Assembly: GCF_014216315.1 (NCBI RefSeq) | Contig: NZ_CP045702.1 | Coordinates: 6,076,001 to 6,140,000 of the forward strand | DNA length: 64,000 bases | DNA from: Streptomyces finlayi | GTDB taxonomy: Bacteria; Actinomycetota; Actinomycetes; Streptomycetales; Streptomycetaceae | Reading direction: 5' to 3' | In this document: positions 27,393 through 36,104 of the stretch, one piece after another | Numbering within the stretch: position 1 is the stretch's first letter | Layout: every line of letters starts with the position of its first letter | Position numbers and translations under genes: made by a program | The notes under the pieces: generated by a model | The model's input: the letters and a program-made list of their open reading frames with translations, nothing else | Databases searched by the model: none | What the model was told of the DNA's origin: nothing

Positions 27393-27865
27393 CCGGCACG
27401 CCCGCCCCGTACAGCACGCGCAGGGCGCTCGACGAGACCGATCGCGCAGCCTGTTTCCAGGTCCGCAAGGACGTCTTCGTCGGGGAGCAGCAGGTGCCCG
27501 AGGAACTGGAGTACGACTCCCTCGACGCCACCGCGGTCCATGTCCTGGCAGTCGCCGCCGACGGCTCCGCGCTCGGTACGGGGCGGCTGCTGCACGGCGC
27601 CGCGGCGGGTGACAGGACCGGCGGCGACCTCACCGTCGGCGCGCTTGGCCGGCTCGCGGTGACCCGCGCCGCCCGCGGCCTCGGCGTCGGAGCGGCCTTG
27701 GTGCGCGCCATCGAGGACGAGGCACGCGCGCTCGGCCTGGCCGCCGTGGACCTGCACGCCCAGACCCACGCACTCGGCTTCTACGAGCGGCTCGGATACG
27801 TGGCGTACGGGGCCGAATTTCCCGACGCGGGCATTCCCCACCGGTCGATGCGCCGCGTCCTCTGA
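27389..27865 (+). CDS. GNAT family N-acetyltransferase (ElaA/YjcF-like)
   Basis: This 158-residue protein has an acetyl-CoA binding region, TRAARGLGVGAALVRAIEDEA (R/Q-x-x-G-x-G/A type), and the N-terminal segment CFQVRKDVFVGEQQVPEELEYD found in the ElaA-like subgroup. The substrate is unknown. It overlaps the pseudouridine synthase stop and ends the lspA operon. The C-terminal HAQTHALGFYERLGYVAYG is standard for the family. Confidence 0.88.
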   Translation: MTGTPAPYSTRRALDETDRAACFQVRKDVFVGEQQVPEELEYDSLDATAVHVLAVAADGSALGTGRLLHGAAAGDRTGGDLTVGALGRLAVTRAARGLGVGAALVRAIEDEARALGLAAVDLHAQTHALGFYERLGYVAYGAEFPDAGIPHRSMRRVL

Positions 27866-28007
27866 CCGCTTGGGCCCGAATGCGAAGCCCGCCCGGTCGA
27901 GGGAGGGCGACGTCTCCGGAGGACCCGTCCGTCAAGGGGATGTCCTGGCGGCAGTTCGCCGCCACGACAAGCGGCCCGTCTTCCCGCGCCGAGGCAGCCG
28001 CCCGGTG

Positions 28008-29147
28008 TCAGCCCCGGCCGGTACGCGGGGCCCTGCCGCCGCTCGGGGTCTCCTTCCTGGCGGAGTCCCGGTCGCCCGGAGAGGCCTGGGTGGGCCACTG
28101 CTCACCCGGAGGCAGTGCCGCGGGCGAGGTCGCGATGCGCGGCAGCGCGTACGGATGGTGGTCGCGCAGCCAGCCGATGAGCTGTTCCCGTACGGCACAG
28201 CGCACCGTCCATATCTCGTCGGCGTCCTTCGCGGTCACCACCGCGCGTACCTCGATCGTCGAGGGGGTGGTGTCCGTGACGGCGAGCGACCAGTCGCGGC
28301 CGTCCCAGGCCGCGCACTCGCCGAGAACGGTCCGCAACCGCTCGCGCATGGCGGCGACGGGCGCCGAGTGGTCGAGGTGGAAGAACACCGTGCCGGTCAT
28401 CTGCGCCCCGCCGCGCGACCAGTTCTCGAACGGCTGGCTGGTGAAGTACGACACGGGCATCGTGATCCGCCGCTCGTCCCAGGTCCGCACCGTGAGGAAG
28501 GTCAGGGTGATCTCGTCGATGGTGCCCCACTCGCCGTCGACCACCACCGTGTCGCCTATGCGGACCATGTCGCCGAAGGCGATCTGGAACCCGGCGAAGA
28601 GGTTGCCGAGCGTCGACTGGGCGGCGACACCCGCGACGATGCCCAGGACACCGGCCGAGGCGAGCATCGACGTGCCGACCGTCTTCATCGCCGGGAACGT
28701 CAGCAGCATCGCCGCGGTCGCGACGGTCGCCACGACGGCGATGACGACCCGCTGGATCAGCGTCACCTGTGTACGGACCCGGCGCACCTTGGCCGGATCG
28801 CGCGTTGCCGTCGCGTAGCGGCTGTACGACGCCTCGACGACGGTCGCCGCGACCCTGACCACCAGCCAGGCCGAGGCCCCGATCAGTACGAGGGTGAAGG
28901 CCTGACCGATCCCGTCCCGGTGCCGCTGCACCAGCTCCAGCCGGGTCTGGGTGTAGGTGGCGCTCAGCAGCACGGTGCACAGCACCAGTTGCAGCGGCAG
29001 CCGGCAGCGGCGCAGGAGGCCCCACAGAGGGGTCTCCCCGTGCCGGGTGTCGGCGCGCCGGAGCAGCAGGTCGACGAGCCAGCCGACCAGCAGGGTGATC
29101 ACCAGCACACCGACCACGACCAGCAGCGGGCGCAGCACGTTCTCCAT
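28008..29147 (-). CDS. MscS family mechanosensitive ion channel
   Basis: This 379-residue membrane protein has transmembrane segments at about residues 5-25, 42-57, 72-95, 120-145 and 150-170. The pore-lining helix is SAGVLGIVAGVAAQSTLGNLFAGFQIAF, followed by the MscS beta domain (MVRIGDTVVVDGEWGTIDEITLTFLTV). Such channels release solutes on osmotic downshock. The ATG at 29147 has GGAGG upstream. The C-terminal tail is low in complexity. It is divergent from the next gene. The 27866-28007 gap toward the GNAT gene shows no clear terminator. Confidence 0.92.
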   Translation of the reverse strand: MENVLRPLLVVVGVLVITLLVGWLVDLLLRRADTRHGETPLWGLLRRCRLPLQLVLCTVLLSATYTQTRLELVQRHRDGIGQAFTLVLIGASAWLVVRVAATVVEASYSRYATATRDPAKVRRVRTQVTLIQRVVIAVVATVATAAMLLTFPAMKTVGTSMLASAGVLGIVAGVAAQSTLGNLFAGFQIAFGDMVRIGDTVVVDGEWGTIDEITLTFLTVRTWDERRITMPVSYFTSQPFENWSRGGAQMTGTVFFHLDHSAPVAAMRERLRTVLGECAAWDGRDWSLAVTDTTPSTIEVRAVVTAKDADEIWTVRCAVREQLIGWLRDHHPYALPRIATSPAALPPGEQWPTQASPGDRDSARKETPSGGRAPRTGRG

Positions 29148-29184
29148 TCCCTCGTCCTCCAAGCTCAGGGGTAAAGCTGGCACC

Positions 29185-29763
29185 ATGGGCCTCATGAACA
29201 TCATGCTTTTCCACTCGATGTACGGACTGAGGCCCGCGGTGCATGCGGCCGCGGAGCGACTGCGGTCCGCGGGGCACGTCGTGCGTGTGCCCGACCTCTT
29301 CGAGGGGCACACCTTTGAATCCGCCGAGGAAGGCATGGCCTTCAAGGAGCAGGTGGGCAAGGACGAGCTGCTGCGGCGTGCCGTGCTGGCCGCCGCACCC
29401 TATTCCGACCAGGGACTCGTGTACGCGGGCTTCTCCTTCGGCGCGTCCACGGCCCAGACCCTCGCCCTCGGTGACGCGAAGGCGCGCGGGCTGCTGCTGT
29501 TCCACGGCACCTCGGACATCGCGGAGAGCGCGTCCGTGGACGAGCTGCCCGTACAACTGCATGTCGCGGACCCCGATCCGTTCGAGTCGCACGACTGGCT
29601 GACGTCCTGGTACCTCCAGATGCAGCGGACCGGTGCCGATGTGGAGGTCTACCGCTACCCGGGGGCCGGGCATCTGTTCACCGACCCGGAGCTGCCCGAC
29701 TTCGACCAGGCGTCGGCCGAGCAGGCGTGGAAGGTCGCGCTGGGGTTCCTGGCCACGCTGTAG
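29185..29763 (+). CDS. dienelactone-hydrolase-like alpha/beta hydrolase with Ser nucleophile
   Basis: This 192-residue protein has the fold pattern of the dienelactone hydrolase family: FHSMYGLRPAV, the nucleophile elbow GFSFGAS (Ser where classical enzymes have Cys), an acid in VADPDPFESHDW and His in PGAGHLFTDPE. The substrate is unknown. A start at 29194 (second ATG) is equally possible because Shine-Dalgarno support is weak for both. It is divergent from the MscS gene and ends at a strong terminator. Confidence 0.85.
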   Translation: MGLMNIMLFHSMYGLRPAVHAAAERLRSAGHVVRVPDLFEGHTFESAEEGMAFKEQVGKDELLRRAVLAAAPYSDQGLVYAGFSFGASTAQTLALGDAKARGLLLFHGTSDIAESASVDELPVQLHVADPDPFESHDWLTSWYLQMQRTGADVEVYRYPGAGHLFTDPELPDFDQASAEQAWKVALGFLATL

Positions 29764-29782
29764 GGGGTGCGCGGGGACACGG

Positions 29783-29814
29783 CGAGGGCCCCGCGCGGGT
29801 GCGCGGGGCCCTCG
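29783..29814. terminator. bidirectional terminator between hydrolase and M43 protease genes
   Basis: A perfect 14-bp stem (29783-29796 with 29801-29814, loop GGGT) lies between the convergent genes. Confidence 0.8.
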
Positions 29815-29834
29815 TTCCGTGCGGTGCCGGGTGG

Positions 29835-30827
29835 TCAGCCCGCGCGGTAGGCGGTCCAGTACTGGCTCATGCGTGACACCTGACCGGTCGTGAACTGGGT
29901 CATGCACGCGTCGTAGGTGTAGTCCATGAAGTTGTGGATGGGGTCGACGCCGGTCTTGCTGGCGCAGCTGTCACGGCCGGTCGGGCACGCGTAGGCGGGG
30001 CTCTTCTCGGCCGGGGTGTCGGTGACGTAGTCGCCGTTTCCGTTACAGCCGCCCTGGAAGGTGTGGTAGAGCCCCATCCAGTGGCCGACCTCGTGGGTGG
30101 CGGTGTCGCCCTCGTCGTAGTTGGCGGCCGAGCCGCCCGGCAGCGAGGTGTCGAGGAGGACCACGCCGTCCATGGACGGGTTGGAGTCGTACGAACTCGG
30201 GAAGGTCGCCCAGCCGAGCAGGCCGCCGCCGAGGTTGGCGGTGTACACGTTGAGCGCTCCGGCGCCGCCCTGGCGGAGCGAGCTCTTCATGGCCTTCTCG
30301 GCCGTGGAGCCGGAGGACAGGTTGTACCAGGCGGCGTTGTCCGTGTAGGTCGTGGCGGCGAGGGTGAAGCGGAAGCCGGAGTCGGTGTTCCCGGTTCCGG
30401 CACCGCTGTACGCGGCGTTCAGGACGTTCATCTGGTTGGTGACCTGGGCCGCGCTGAGCTTGCCCGTCGTCCCGGAGTGGATGACGTGGAAGTAGACCGG
30501 GATCGTCGCTCCGGCTGCGAGGGCCTGGCCGTTGACGCGGCGGTCCGCGAGCTTCCTCTGGAGGTCGGCGTCCATGGCCTTGGCCTTGGCGGCGCTCACC
30601 TCGTTGGGCTCGGCGGCGTGGTCGGATCCGCCGGGGCGCGCCTCACGAGCGGTCGCGCTCGTGCCGGAGGGCTCCTCGCACTCCTCGGCCGACAGGGTCG
30701 TGGAGGGTGCGGCGACGGCGCTGCCGGGCACGGCGGAGAGTGGAGCCAGTGCCAGAGTTCCAGCCAGTACGGCGGTGCTCAGTGCGTGACGGCGCAGTCG
30801 GGGCGATATGCGTACAAGAGCGCGCAC
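29835..30827 (-). CDS. secreted M43 (pappalysin-like) zinc metalloprotease
   Basis: This 330-residue protein has a Sec signal peptide (basic MRALVRISPRLRRH, a hydrophobic core, and cleavage near AVAA at about residue 40). The catalytic motif is HEVGHWMGLYH (HExxHxxGxxH), and the Met-turn is in NFMDYTYDACM. Pairs of Cys in the catalytic domain suggest disulfides. A short pro-region lies between signal and domain. The GTG at 30827 has AAGGAG upstream. It is likely an extracellular protease for nutrient acquisition. Confidence 0.93.
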   Translation of the reverse strand: MRALVRISPRLRRHALSTAVLAGTLALAPLSAVPGSAVAAPSTTLSAEECEEPSGTSATAREARPGGSDHAAEPNEVSAAKAKAMDADLQRKLADRRVNGQALAAGATIPVYFHVIHSGTTGKLSAAQVTNQMNVLNAAYSGAGTGNTDSGFRFTLAATTYTDNAAWYNLSSGSTAEKAMKSSLRQGGAGALNVYTANLGGGLLGWATFPSSYDSNPSMDGVVLLDTSLPGGSAANYDEGDTATHEVGHWMGLYHTFQGGCNGNGDYVTDTPAEKSPAYACPTGRDSCASKTGVDPIHNFMDYTYDACMTQFTTGQVSRMSQYWTAYRAG

Positions 30828-31112
30828 GGTGACTCCTTGCGGACATGTGGGGGAGGTACTTCCTCACCCGCCGCCGGGAGATTACGTGGCCATGTCATGT
30901 CTTGAAGAGAAGCGATTCAGCCCAATGATTCGTGGCGCGTATCCGGGTATTTGGGAGAAAGCCTGCGGTCCGTACCAAGGATTGAGACAAGTACGTAACG
31001 TCAGGGGTTACCCCGACGGGTGGTGTGTCCGCATTCAGCCACCGGCCTCCGCCACCCGCCGTCACGATGTGACCCGTCCTTAACCTGACGGCGGATGGCT
31101 GGAATTGATCGG
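30828..31112. other. intergenic region between the M43 protease and phoD genes
   Basis: Both flanking genes are on the minus strand. It must contain the protease promoter, but I see no convincing -35/-10 pair and no strong hairpin. Confidence 0.4.
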
Positions 31113-32762
31113 TCAGTGCACCGGGCGGTCGGCCCGCTCGATCTTCTGGGTGCCGTTCAGCGTCCGGTAGGAGCGCACCCAGGACGACGTGGCGTCCGGA
31201 TTCCGCTTGTCGGAGACCGCGAAGTAGTCCATCTGCGACCTTTCGGCGGTCACGTCGAGGACCCCGTAGCCGTGCGAGTCCAGATCGACCCACTTCACAT
31301 GGCGATTGGCGGACCTGACCGCAGCGGCCGCGACCAGCGAGACCGTCTGCGGGGCGACGCGCAGGATGTCGTCCAGATTGTCCGAGGTCACCGACGTCAC
31401 GACGAACTCCGTCGCCGCCGAGGCCGACAGCGGATACGTCGCCGCCCTCACCGGCACGTCGTTGGCCCACGCCATGTGGATGTCGCCGGTCAGGAACACC
31501 GTGTTCCTGACCGCCCGCGCCCGCAGATGTGCGATCAGTTCCCTGCGGTCGTCCGTGTATCCGTCCCACTGGTCCACGTTGACGGCCAGACCCTCGCCGG
31601 GCAGCCCGAGCAGACCTGCGAGCGGCGCGAGCAGATGGGCCGGCAGGGCGCCGAACGCGACCGGCGAGATCATCACCGACGTGCCGACCAGTTGCCAGGC
31701 GGCATCCGATCCGGCCAGGCCCGCCTTCAGCCAGTCCAGCTGCGCCCGGCCGGTGACGGAGCGCTCGGGGTCGTCGACCGCGCCGTTGCCGACCGACGAC
31801 TGCTCGGAGCGGAAGCTGCGCAGATCGAGCAGATGCAGATCGGCGAGGGCACCGAAGCGCAGACGCCGGTAGACGGTGCCCTCGGTGGAGGCACGGACCG
31901 GCATCCACTCGAAGTACGCCTGCTTCGCCGCCGCCACACGCTCCGCCCAGGAACCCTCGGTCCCCGGTGTGTGGTTCTCGGCGCCCCCGGCCCAGGCGTC
32001 GTTGGCGAACTCGTGGTCGTCCCAGATCGCGATCACCGGGTGGGTGGCGTGCAGGGAACAGAGATCCGGGTCCGTCTTGTACTTCCCGTGCCGGGCGCGG
32101 TAGTCGGCGAGGGTGAGGATCTCGTGGGCGGGCTCGTGCCGCCGTACGCCCTCGGTCTGCGCCGGATACGCCCCGGACGCGTACTCGTAGAGGTAGTCGC
32201 CGAGATGAAGCACCGCGTCGAGATCGGCACGGGCGGCGAGATGGCGGTACGCGGAGAACCAGCCGGCCTCCCAGTTGGCGCACGACACCACGCCGAACCG
32301 CACCCCGGGGACGGCCGCACCGGCGGCCGGCGCCGTCCGGGTCCGGCCGACGGGGGAGTGGGCCTGCTCCCCGTCGCCCGCCGTGAAACGGAAGAAGTAC
32401 GCCGTCGCCGGACGCAGCCCGCGCACGTCGGCCTTGACCGTGTGGTCGGACGCGGCGCGCGAGACGACCGTGCCCTGTGCGGCGATCCGGGTGAAGGCGG
32501 CGTCCTCGGACATCTCCCAGCGCACGGCGGTGTCGGCGCCGCGTCCCGAACCGGGCACCGCGTCGGCCGTCGGCGTGACGCGGGTCCACAGCAGGACACC
32601 GTCGGGCAGCGGGTCACCGGAGGCGACCCCGTGAAGGAAGGCTGCGGCCCCGGCGGCCCGGGCACTGGTCGCGGAGGCGAGGACGGGGGCGGCGACCGCC
32701 GTGGCGGCGGCGGCTCTGACCACCGTACGGCGGGTGGGCGCGAAGAACTGTCGACTGGTCAC
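31113..32762 (-). CDS. phoD: Tat-exported alkaline phosphatase PhoD
   Basis: This 549-residue extracellular phosphodiesterase/alkaline phosphatase recovers phosphate. The Tat signal (TRRTVVRAAAATAV, cleavage near ARA at about residue 36) is followed by the PhoD N-terminal domain (FLHGVASGDPLPDGVLLWTRV) and the metallophosphatase domain with VSCANWEAGWF, HLGDYLYEY, IWDDHEFANDAW and LTGDIHMAWAND. In Streptomyces phoD is normally activated by PhoP under phosphate limitation; no clean PHO box is visible here. The GTG at 32762 appears to be leaderless. Confidence 0.95.
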   Translation of the reverse strand: MTSRQFFAPTRRTVVRAAAATAVAAPVLASATSARAAGAAAFLHGVASGDPLPDGVLLWTRVTPTADAVPGSGRGADTAVRWEMSEDAAFTRIAAQGTVVSRAASDHTVKADVRGLRPATAYFFRFTAGDGEQAHSPVGRTRTAPAAGAAVPGVRFGVVSCANWEAGWFSAYRHLAARADLDAVLHLGDYLYEYASGAYPAQTEGVRRHEPAHEILTLADYRARHGKYKTDPDLCSLHATHPVIAIWDDHEFANDAWAGGAENHTPGTEGSWAERVAAAKQAYFEWMPVRASTEGTVYRRLRFGALADLHLLDLRSFRSEQSSVGNGAVDDPERSVTGRAQLDWLKAGLAGSDAAWQLVGTSVMISPVAFGALPAHLLAPLAGLLGLPGEGLAVNVDQWDGYTDDRRELIAHLRARAVRNTVFLTGDIHMAWANDVPVRAATYPLSASAATEFVVTSVTSDNLDDILRVAPQTVSLVAAAAVRSANRHVKWVDLDSHGYGVLDVTAERSQMDYFAVSDKRNPDATSSWVRSYRTLNGTQKIERADRPVH

Positions 32763-32770
32763 GGGCCACG

Positions 32771-32800
32771 ACCCTACTGAGCGGTAGAGCGCCCTGACAG
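32771..32800 (-). promoter_or_regulatory. candidate leaderless promoter of phoD
   Basis: On the minus strand CTGTCA (32800-32795), an 18-base spacer and TAGGGT (32776-32771) lie eight bases before the GTG start, so transcription would begin at or next to the start codon. Confidence 0.6.
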
Positions 32801-32816
32801 TCGATTCGGACGAACA

Positions 32817-32845
32817 GGCGGGCGAAAAACGGAAGTTCGCCCGCC
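32817..32845 (-). terminator. terminator of the DsbA-like gene
   Basis: A 10-bp perfect stem (32817-32826 with 32836-32845) and a nine-base loop lie between the DsbA-like gene stop and the phoD promoter. Confidence 0.65.
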
Positions 32846-32912
32846 CGTCGGGAATTCGCCGTCCGGAATTACGCCCGGGTACCTGGGTGCCCGCGCTCCG
32901 GGGGGTGGCTCG

Positions 32913-33728
32913 CTACGCCTTGAGCGCCTTGGCGACCGCGGCGTTGAACTCCGCCACCGTCATCGGCGCGTTCTTGCTGCCCTCCGCGGTGACCGCCTTG
33001 CCGTCCATCTTCAGCGTCGGCGTGCCCTCGACCCCGCTCTTGTCGAACGCCTTGGACATCCTCATCGCCCAGCCGTCGTACGTACCGTCCTTGACGTTCT
33101 TCTCGAACGCGGCGTTGTCCTTCAGCGCGTCCACCGATCCCGCCACCTCGATCAGGTAGCTGTCCTCGGCGAACTTGTCCTCGCTCTCCTGCGGGTGGTA
33201 CTTCGCGGAGTACAGCGCGGCCTTGTAGTCCATGAACGCCTCGGGGCTCACATCCAGTGCCGCGCCCAGGGCGCTCAGGGCGTTCTTCGAGCCCTCGCCG
33301 TTGTCGGAGTTGTCGATGAAGGTCGCGCCGACGTACTTGACCTTGTACTTGCCGGCGTCGACGTCCTTCGCGACCGTCTCGCCGAGCGACTGCTCGAAGG
33401 TCGCGCAGATCGGGCAGCGCGAGTCCTCGTACAGCTCGAGCGTCTTCTTGGCGGCCGGCTTGCCGATGAGGACGGTCGTGCCGTCGTCGCCCGAGGTGTT
33501 CTTCGGAACGGTCACGTTCTTCGCGTCCGCGGCGGCCTTCCAGGCGGAGGGCTTGTTGAGCTGCATCACGCCGTAGCCGATGCCGCCGGCGACGGCCAGC
33601 ACGGCGACGACCGAGACGGCGACGACGATCTGCTTGCGCGCCTTGTCCTTCTTGACCTGCCGCTCACGCTCCGCGCGCAGCCGCTCGCGGGCCGCGGCCT
33701 TGTTCGTCTGGGTGTTGCGCTTGCTCAT
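32913..33728 (-). CDS. membrane-anchored DsbA-family thioredoxin-fold protein
   Basis: This 271-residue protein has a charged cytoplasmic N-terminus, one transmembrane helix (about residues 34-54) and an extracytoplasmic thioredoxin-like domain of the DsbA type. The active site is C-P-I-C in DSRCPICATFE, and the cis-Pro loop is EGTPTLKMDG. It should catalyse thiol-disulfide exchange on exported proteins. The ATG at 33728 fits well. It follows a membrane protein gene on the same strand, and the two may work together. Confidence 0.92.
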   Translation of the reverse strand: MSKRNTQTNKAAARERLRAERERQVKKDKARKQIVVAVSVVAVLAVAGGIGYGVMQLNKPSAWKAAADAKNVTVPKNTSGDDGTTVLIGKPAAKKTLELYEDSRCPICATFEQSLGETVAKDVDAGKYKVKYVGATFIDNSDNGEGSKNALSALGAALDVSPEAFMDYKAALYSAKYHPQESEDKFAEDSYLIEVAGSVDALKDNAAFEKNVKDGTYDGWAMRMSKAFDKSGVEGTPTLKMDGKAVTAEGSKNAPMTVAEFNAAVAKALKA

Positions 33729-33774
33729 GGTGGATCTCCGTATGTGCGTGGTGTCGTGCGGGGGACATGCGTGC

Positions 33775-34515
33775 TCAGGCGTGGGCCGAGCGCGGTGGTC
33801 CTCTCCGTCCCACGGAGTGCCCCAGGAGCCGGGCGGGAAAGAGCGGGTGCGGGTGCCCTACGGGGAGAGTGCCGCGCCGCACGGGGCGGCGGGTGCTCCC
33901 CGTCACGGCGAACGCGACCAGCAGCGGACGGAACGCGACTGCGCCCGCCGCGCGGAAAAGCCTGGCGAGCGCGGCCTCGCCACGGCTCAGCCAGGCCGCG
34001 GCCAGCAGGCCCACGGTCATATGGGCGGCGAGCAGCAGCCATGGCACCAGGGGGCCGGGCGAGGCCAGCAGGGCGGCCGCGCGGTCGCCCGCGCCCGTCA
34101 CCCCGGCGAGCGGGGCGCCGACCGCGCCGACACCGGTCAGCCGGGCCGGACCCGCTCCGGCCTCGCCACCCCCGCACAGGACGTCCAGACCCACGGAGCG
34201 CAGGGGACCCGCGACCGGGCCGCCCGCAGCGCCGTAACAGAGGTGCTGGCCGGTGGTGAACACCGTGTCGGCGGCCAGCTCCAGCGGAACCAGCAGCCCC
34301 GCGATGGCCCAGAAGCCGCGCTCACGGCCGGCCAGCGCGAAAGCCACGGCGAAGACGGCGCCGGCCATCAGGGCGAGCACGGTCAGCGGCAGCGGGACAC
34401 GCGACAGCAGCACGTGGGACGCAGCCGAGAGCGTCACGACGAGCGCTGTGAAAAGCGCCGCGCGAACCGCTCTGAGCTGCGTCCCTGATACGTCCATCGT
34501 CGAGGAGTGTCCCAT
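33775..34515 (-). CDS. polytopic membrane protein upstream of the DsbA-like gene
   Basis: This 246-residue protein has four or more hydrophobic helices (about residues 19-37, 42-63, 69-84 and 155-175) and conserved-looking HLCYG and DVLCGG segments with Cys residues. Its place directly before a DsbA-like gene suggests a thiol-redox partner in the manner of MauE/VKOR-type proteins, but I cannot assign it to a family. The start could instead be the ATG seven codons downstream. The C-terminus is basic. Confidence 0.7.
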   Translation of the reverse strand: MGHSSTMDVSGTQLRAVRAALFTALVVTLSAASHVLLSRVPLPLTVLALMAGAVFAVAFALAGRERGFWAIAGLLVPLELAADTVFTTGQHLCYGAAGGPVAGPLRSVGLDVLCGGGEAGAGPARLTGVGAVGAPLAGVTGAGDRAAALLASPGPLVPWLLLAAHMTVGLLAAAWLSRGEAALARLFRAAGAVAFRPLLVAFAVTGSTRRPVRRGTLPVGHPHPLFPARLLGHSVGRRGPPRSAHA

Positions 34516-34556
34516 GTGAACCTGTAGGTGATCCTTAAAATCGCCTGTGCTTGTGG

Positions 34557-34620
34557 GGTTCCTTACAGGCCGGGTTCCTTACAGGCCGGGTGCCTTACGG
34601 ACCGGGGCCCTCACAGACCG
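34557..34620. repeat. four tandem 16-bp repeats between the DUF2252 stop and the membrane protein start
   Basis: Units lie at 34557-34572, 34573-34588 (identical), 34589-34604 and 34605-34620 (diverged), with a GG-N-CCTTAC-pattern core. The last unit contains the stop codon of the DUF2252 gene. Confidence 0.8.
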
Positions 34621-35816
34621 GGGATGCGGCCGTTGCGGAAGAGGTCCACGAAGAGCTGGTGATCGGCGCGGGCCCTTGCCCCGTAACTGTGGGCGAAGTC
34701 GACGAGCAGTCCGGCGAAGCCCTCCTCGTCGGCCGCGATCGCGGCGTCGATCGCCCGCTCCGTGGAGAACGGCACCAGAGAGTGCCCGCTCTCGTCGTCC
34801 GCCGCCGAGTGCATCGTCGCCGTCGCCCGGCCGAGGTCCGCGACGACCGCGGCGATCTCCTCCGGCTCGTCGATGTCGGACCAGTCCAGGTCGACCGCGT
34901 ACGGCGAGACCTCGGCGACGAGCTGTCCCGAGCCGTCCAGCTCGGTCCAGCCGAGCCACGGGTCGGCGTGCGCCTGGAGGGCGCGCTGCGAGATGACGGT
35001 GCGGTGCCCCTCGTGCTGGAAGTAGTCCCGTACGGCCGCGTCGGTGATGTGCCGCGAGACCGCCGGAGTCTGGGCCTGCTTGAGGTAGATCACGACATCG
35101 TTCTCCAGGGCGTCGCTGTTCCCCTCCAGCAGGATGTTGTACGAGGGGAGCCCGGCAGACCCGATGCCGATGCCGCGCCGCCCCACCACGTCCTTCACCC
35201 GGTAGGAGTCGGGTCGCGTCAGGCTGGACTCCGGCAGCGTCTCCAGATAGCCGTCGAACGCGGCCAGCACCTTGTACCGGGTCGCCGCGTCCAGATCGAT
35301 CGCACCCCCGTCGGCGGCGAACCGGCGTTCGAAGTCCCGGATCTCCGTCATCGAGTCCAGCAGCGAGAACCGCGTCAGGGAACGGGCGTCGCGCAGCGCA
35401 CCCAGCAGCGGGCCCTCGGCGGTGTCCAGCGTGAAGGGCGGCACCTCGTCGTTCTTCGCGCCCGTCGCCAGGGCGTGGATGCGCTCCCGGTATGCGGCGG
35501 CATAGACCTCGACCAGCTCGGTGATCTGGTCGTCGCCCAGCGCCTTCGCGTAACCGATCAGGGCGACGGAGGCGGCGAAGCGCTTGAGGTCCCAGGTGAA
35601 GGGGCCGACGTACGCCTCGTCGAAGTCGTTCACATTGAAGACGAGACGCCCGTTGGCGTCCATGTACGTGCCGAAGTTCTCCGCGTGGAGATCGCCGTGG
35701 ACCCACACCCGGCCGGTGCGCTCGTCCAGATACGGTCCGCCGTGCTGCTCGCGCCCCAGGTCCTCGTAGAACAGGCAGGCAGTGCCCCGGTAGAACGCGA
35801 AGGCGGAGCCCGCCAT
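34611..35816 (-). CDS. DUF2252 family protein, truncated by an upstream in-frame stop
   Basis: This 401-residue DUF2252 protein begins at the first in-frame ATG after a nonsense codon. The kinase-like segments VHGDLHAENFGTY, NVNDFDEAYVGPFTWDLKR and VKDVVGRRGIGIGSAG are present; family function is unknown, although the fold resembles aminoglycoside/choline kinases. The natural start is probably the ATG at 35936, whose frame runs into this protein but contains TAG at 35897-35895. Whether the shortened protein is made from 35816 is uncertain, since no good Shine-Dalgarno precedes it. Confidence 0.8.
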   Translation of the reverse strand: MAGSAFAFYRGTACLFYEDLGREQHGGPYLDERTGRVWVHGDLHAENFGTYMDANGRLVFNVNDFDEAYVGPFTWDLKRFAASVALIGYAKALGDDQITELVEVYAAAYRERIHALATGAKNDEVPPFTLDTAEGPLLGALRDARSLTRFSLLDSMTEIRDFERRFAADGGAIDLDAATRYKVLAAFDGYLETLPESSLTRPDSYRVKDVVGRRGIGIGSAGLPSYNILLEGNSDALENDVVIYLKQAQTPAVSRHITDAAVRDYFQHEGHRTVISQRALQAHADPWLGWTELDGSGQLVAEVSPYAVDLDWSDIDEPEEIAAVVADLGRATATMHSAADDESGHSLVPFSTERAIDAAIAADEEGFAGLLVDFAHSYGARARADHQLFVDLFRNGRIPGL

Positions 35817-35936
35817 CTTCCGGAACTTGACCCGGAAGGCAGCCGGATCCGCGGCCAGCAGCTCACCGAAGGCGGTGTCGAAGACAGCGAGGATCTACTC
35901 CCCGCGCTGCGCTGCGCCGGTCTGCGTTTCCGACAT
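35817..35936 (-). pseudogene. 5' part of the DUF2252 gene containing a TAG nonsense codon
   Basis: The ATG at 35936 has an AGGAGG site nine bases upstream and opens MSETQTGAAQRGE. It then meets TAG at 35897-35895 and continues in the same frame as ILAVFDTAFGELLAADPAAF into the downstream protein. The extension matches the expected N-terminus of the family, so the TAG probably arose from a GAG codon. Confidence 0.75.
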
Positions 35937-36104
35937 CTCTGGGTGCCTCCTGGTGCAAGGTGTTCATGACAAATGGAACGGGCGTCTCCGCCCCTTCAAC
36001 GCGCGACCGTACCCGGGAGTGCCCCTCGGTTGTCACTGCGGAGAAGTAGACTTCCACGCTGTCCCCCCAACCATCATCGCCAGTTCTCCCGGAGGCCCAG
36101 CGCC

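Noticed and set aside
27866..28007. Terminator between the convergent GNAT and MscS genes
   Set aside because: No stem of useful length was found.
32763..32860. PHO box upstream of phoD
   Set aside because: TTCGCCC/TTCGTCC-like repeats exist but are 12 rather than 11 bases apart and poorly matched to the GTTCACC consensus.
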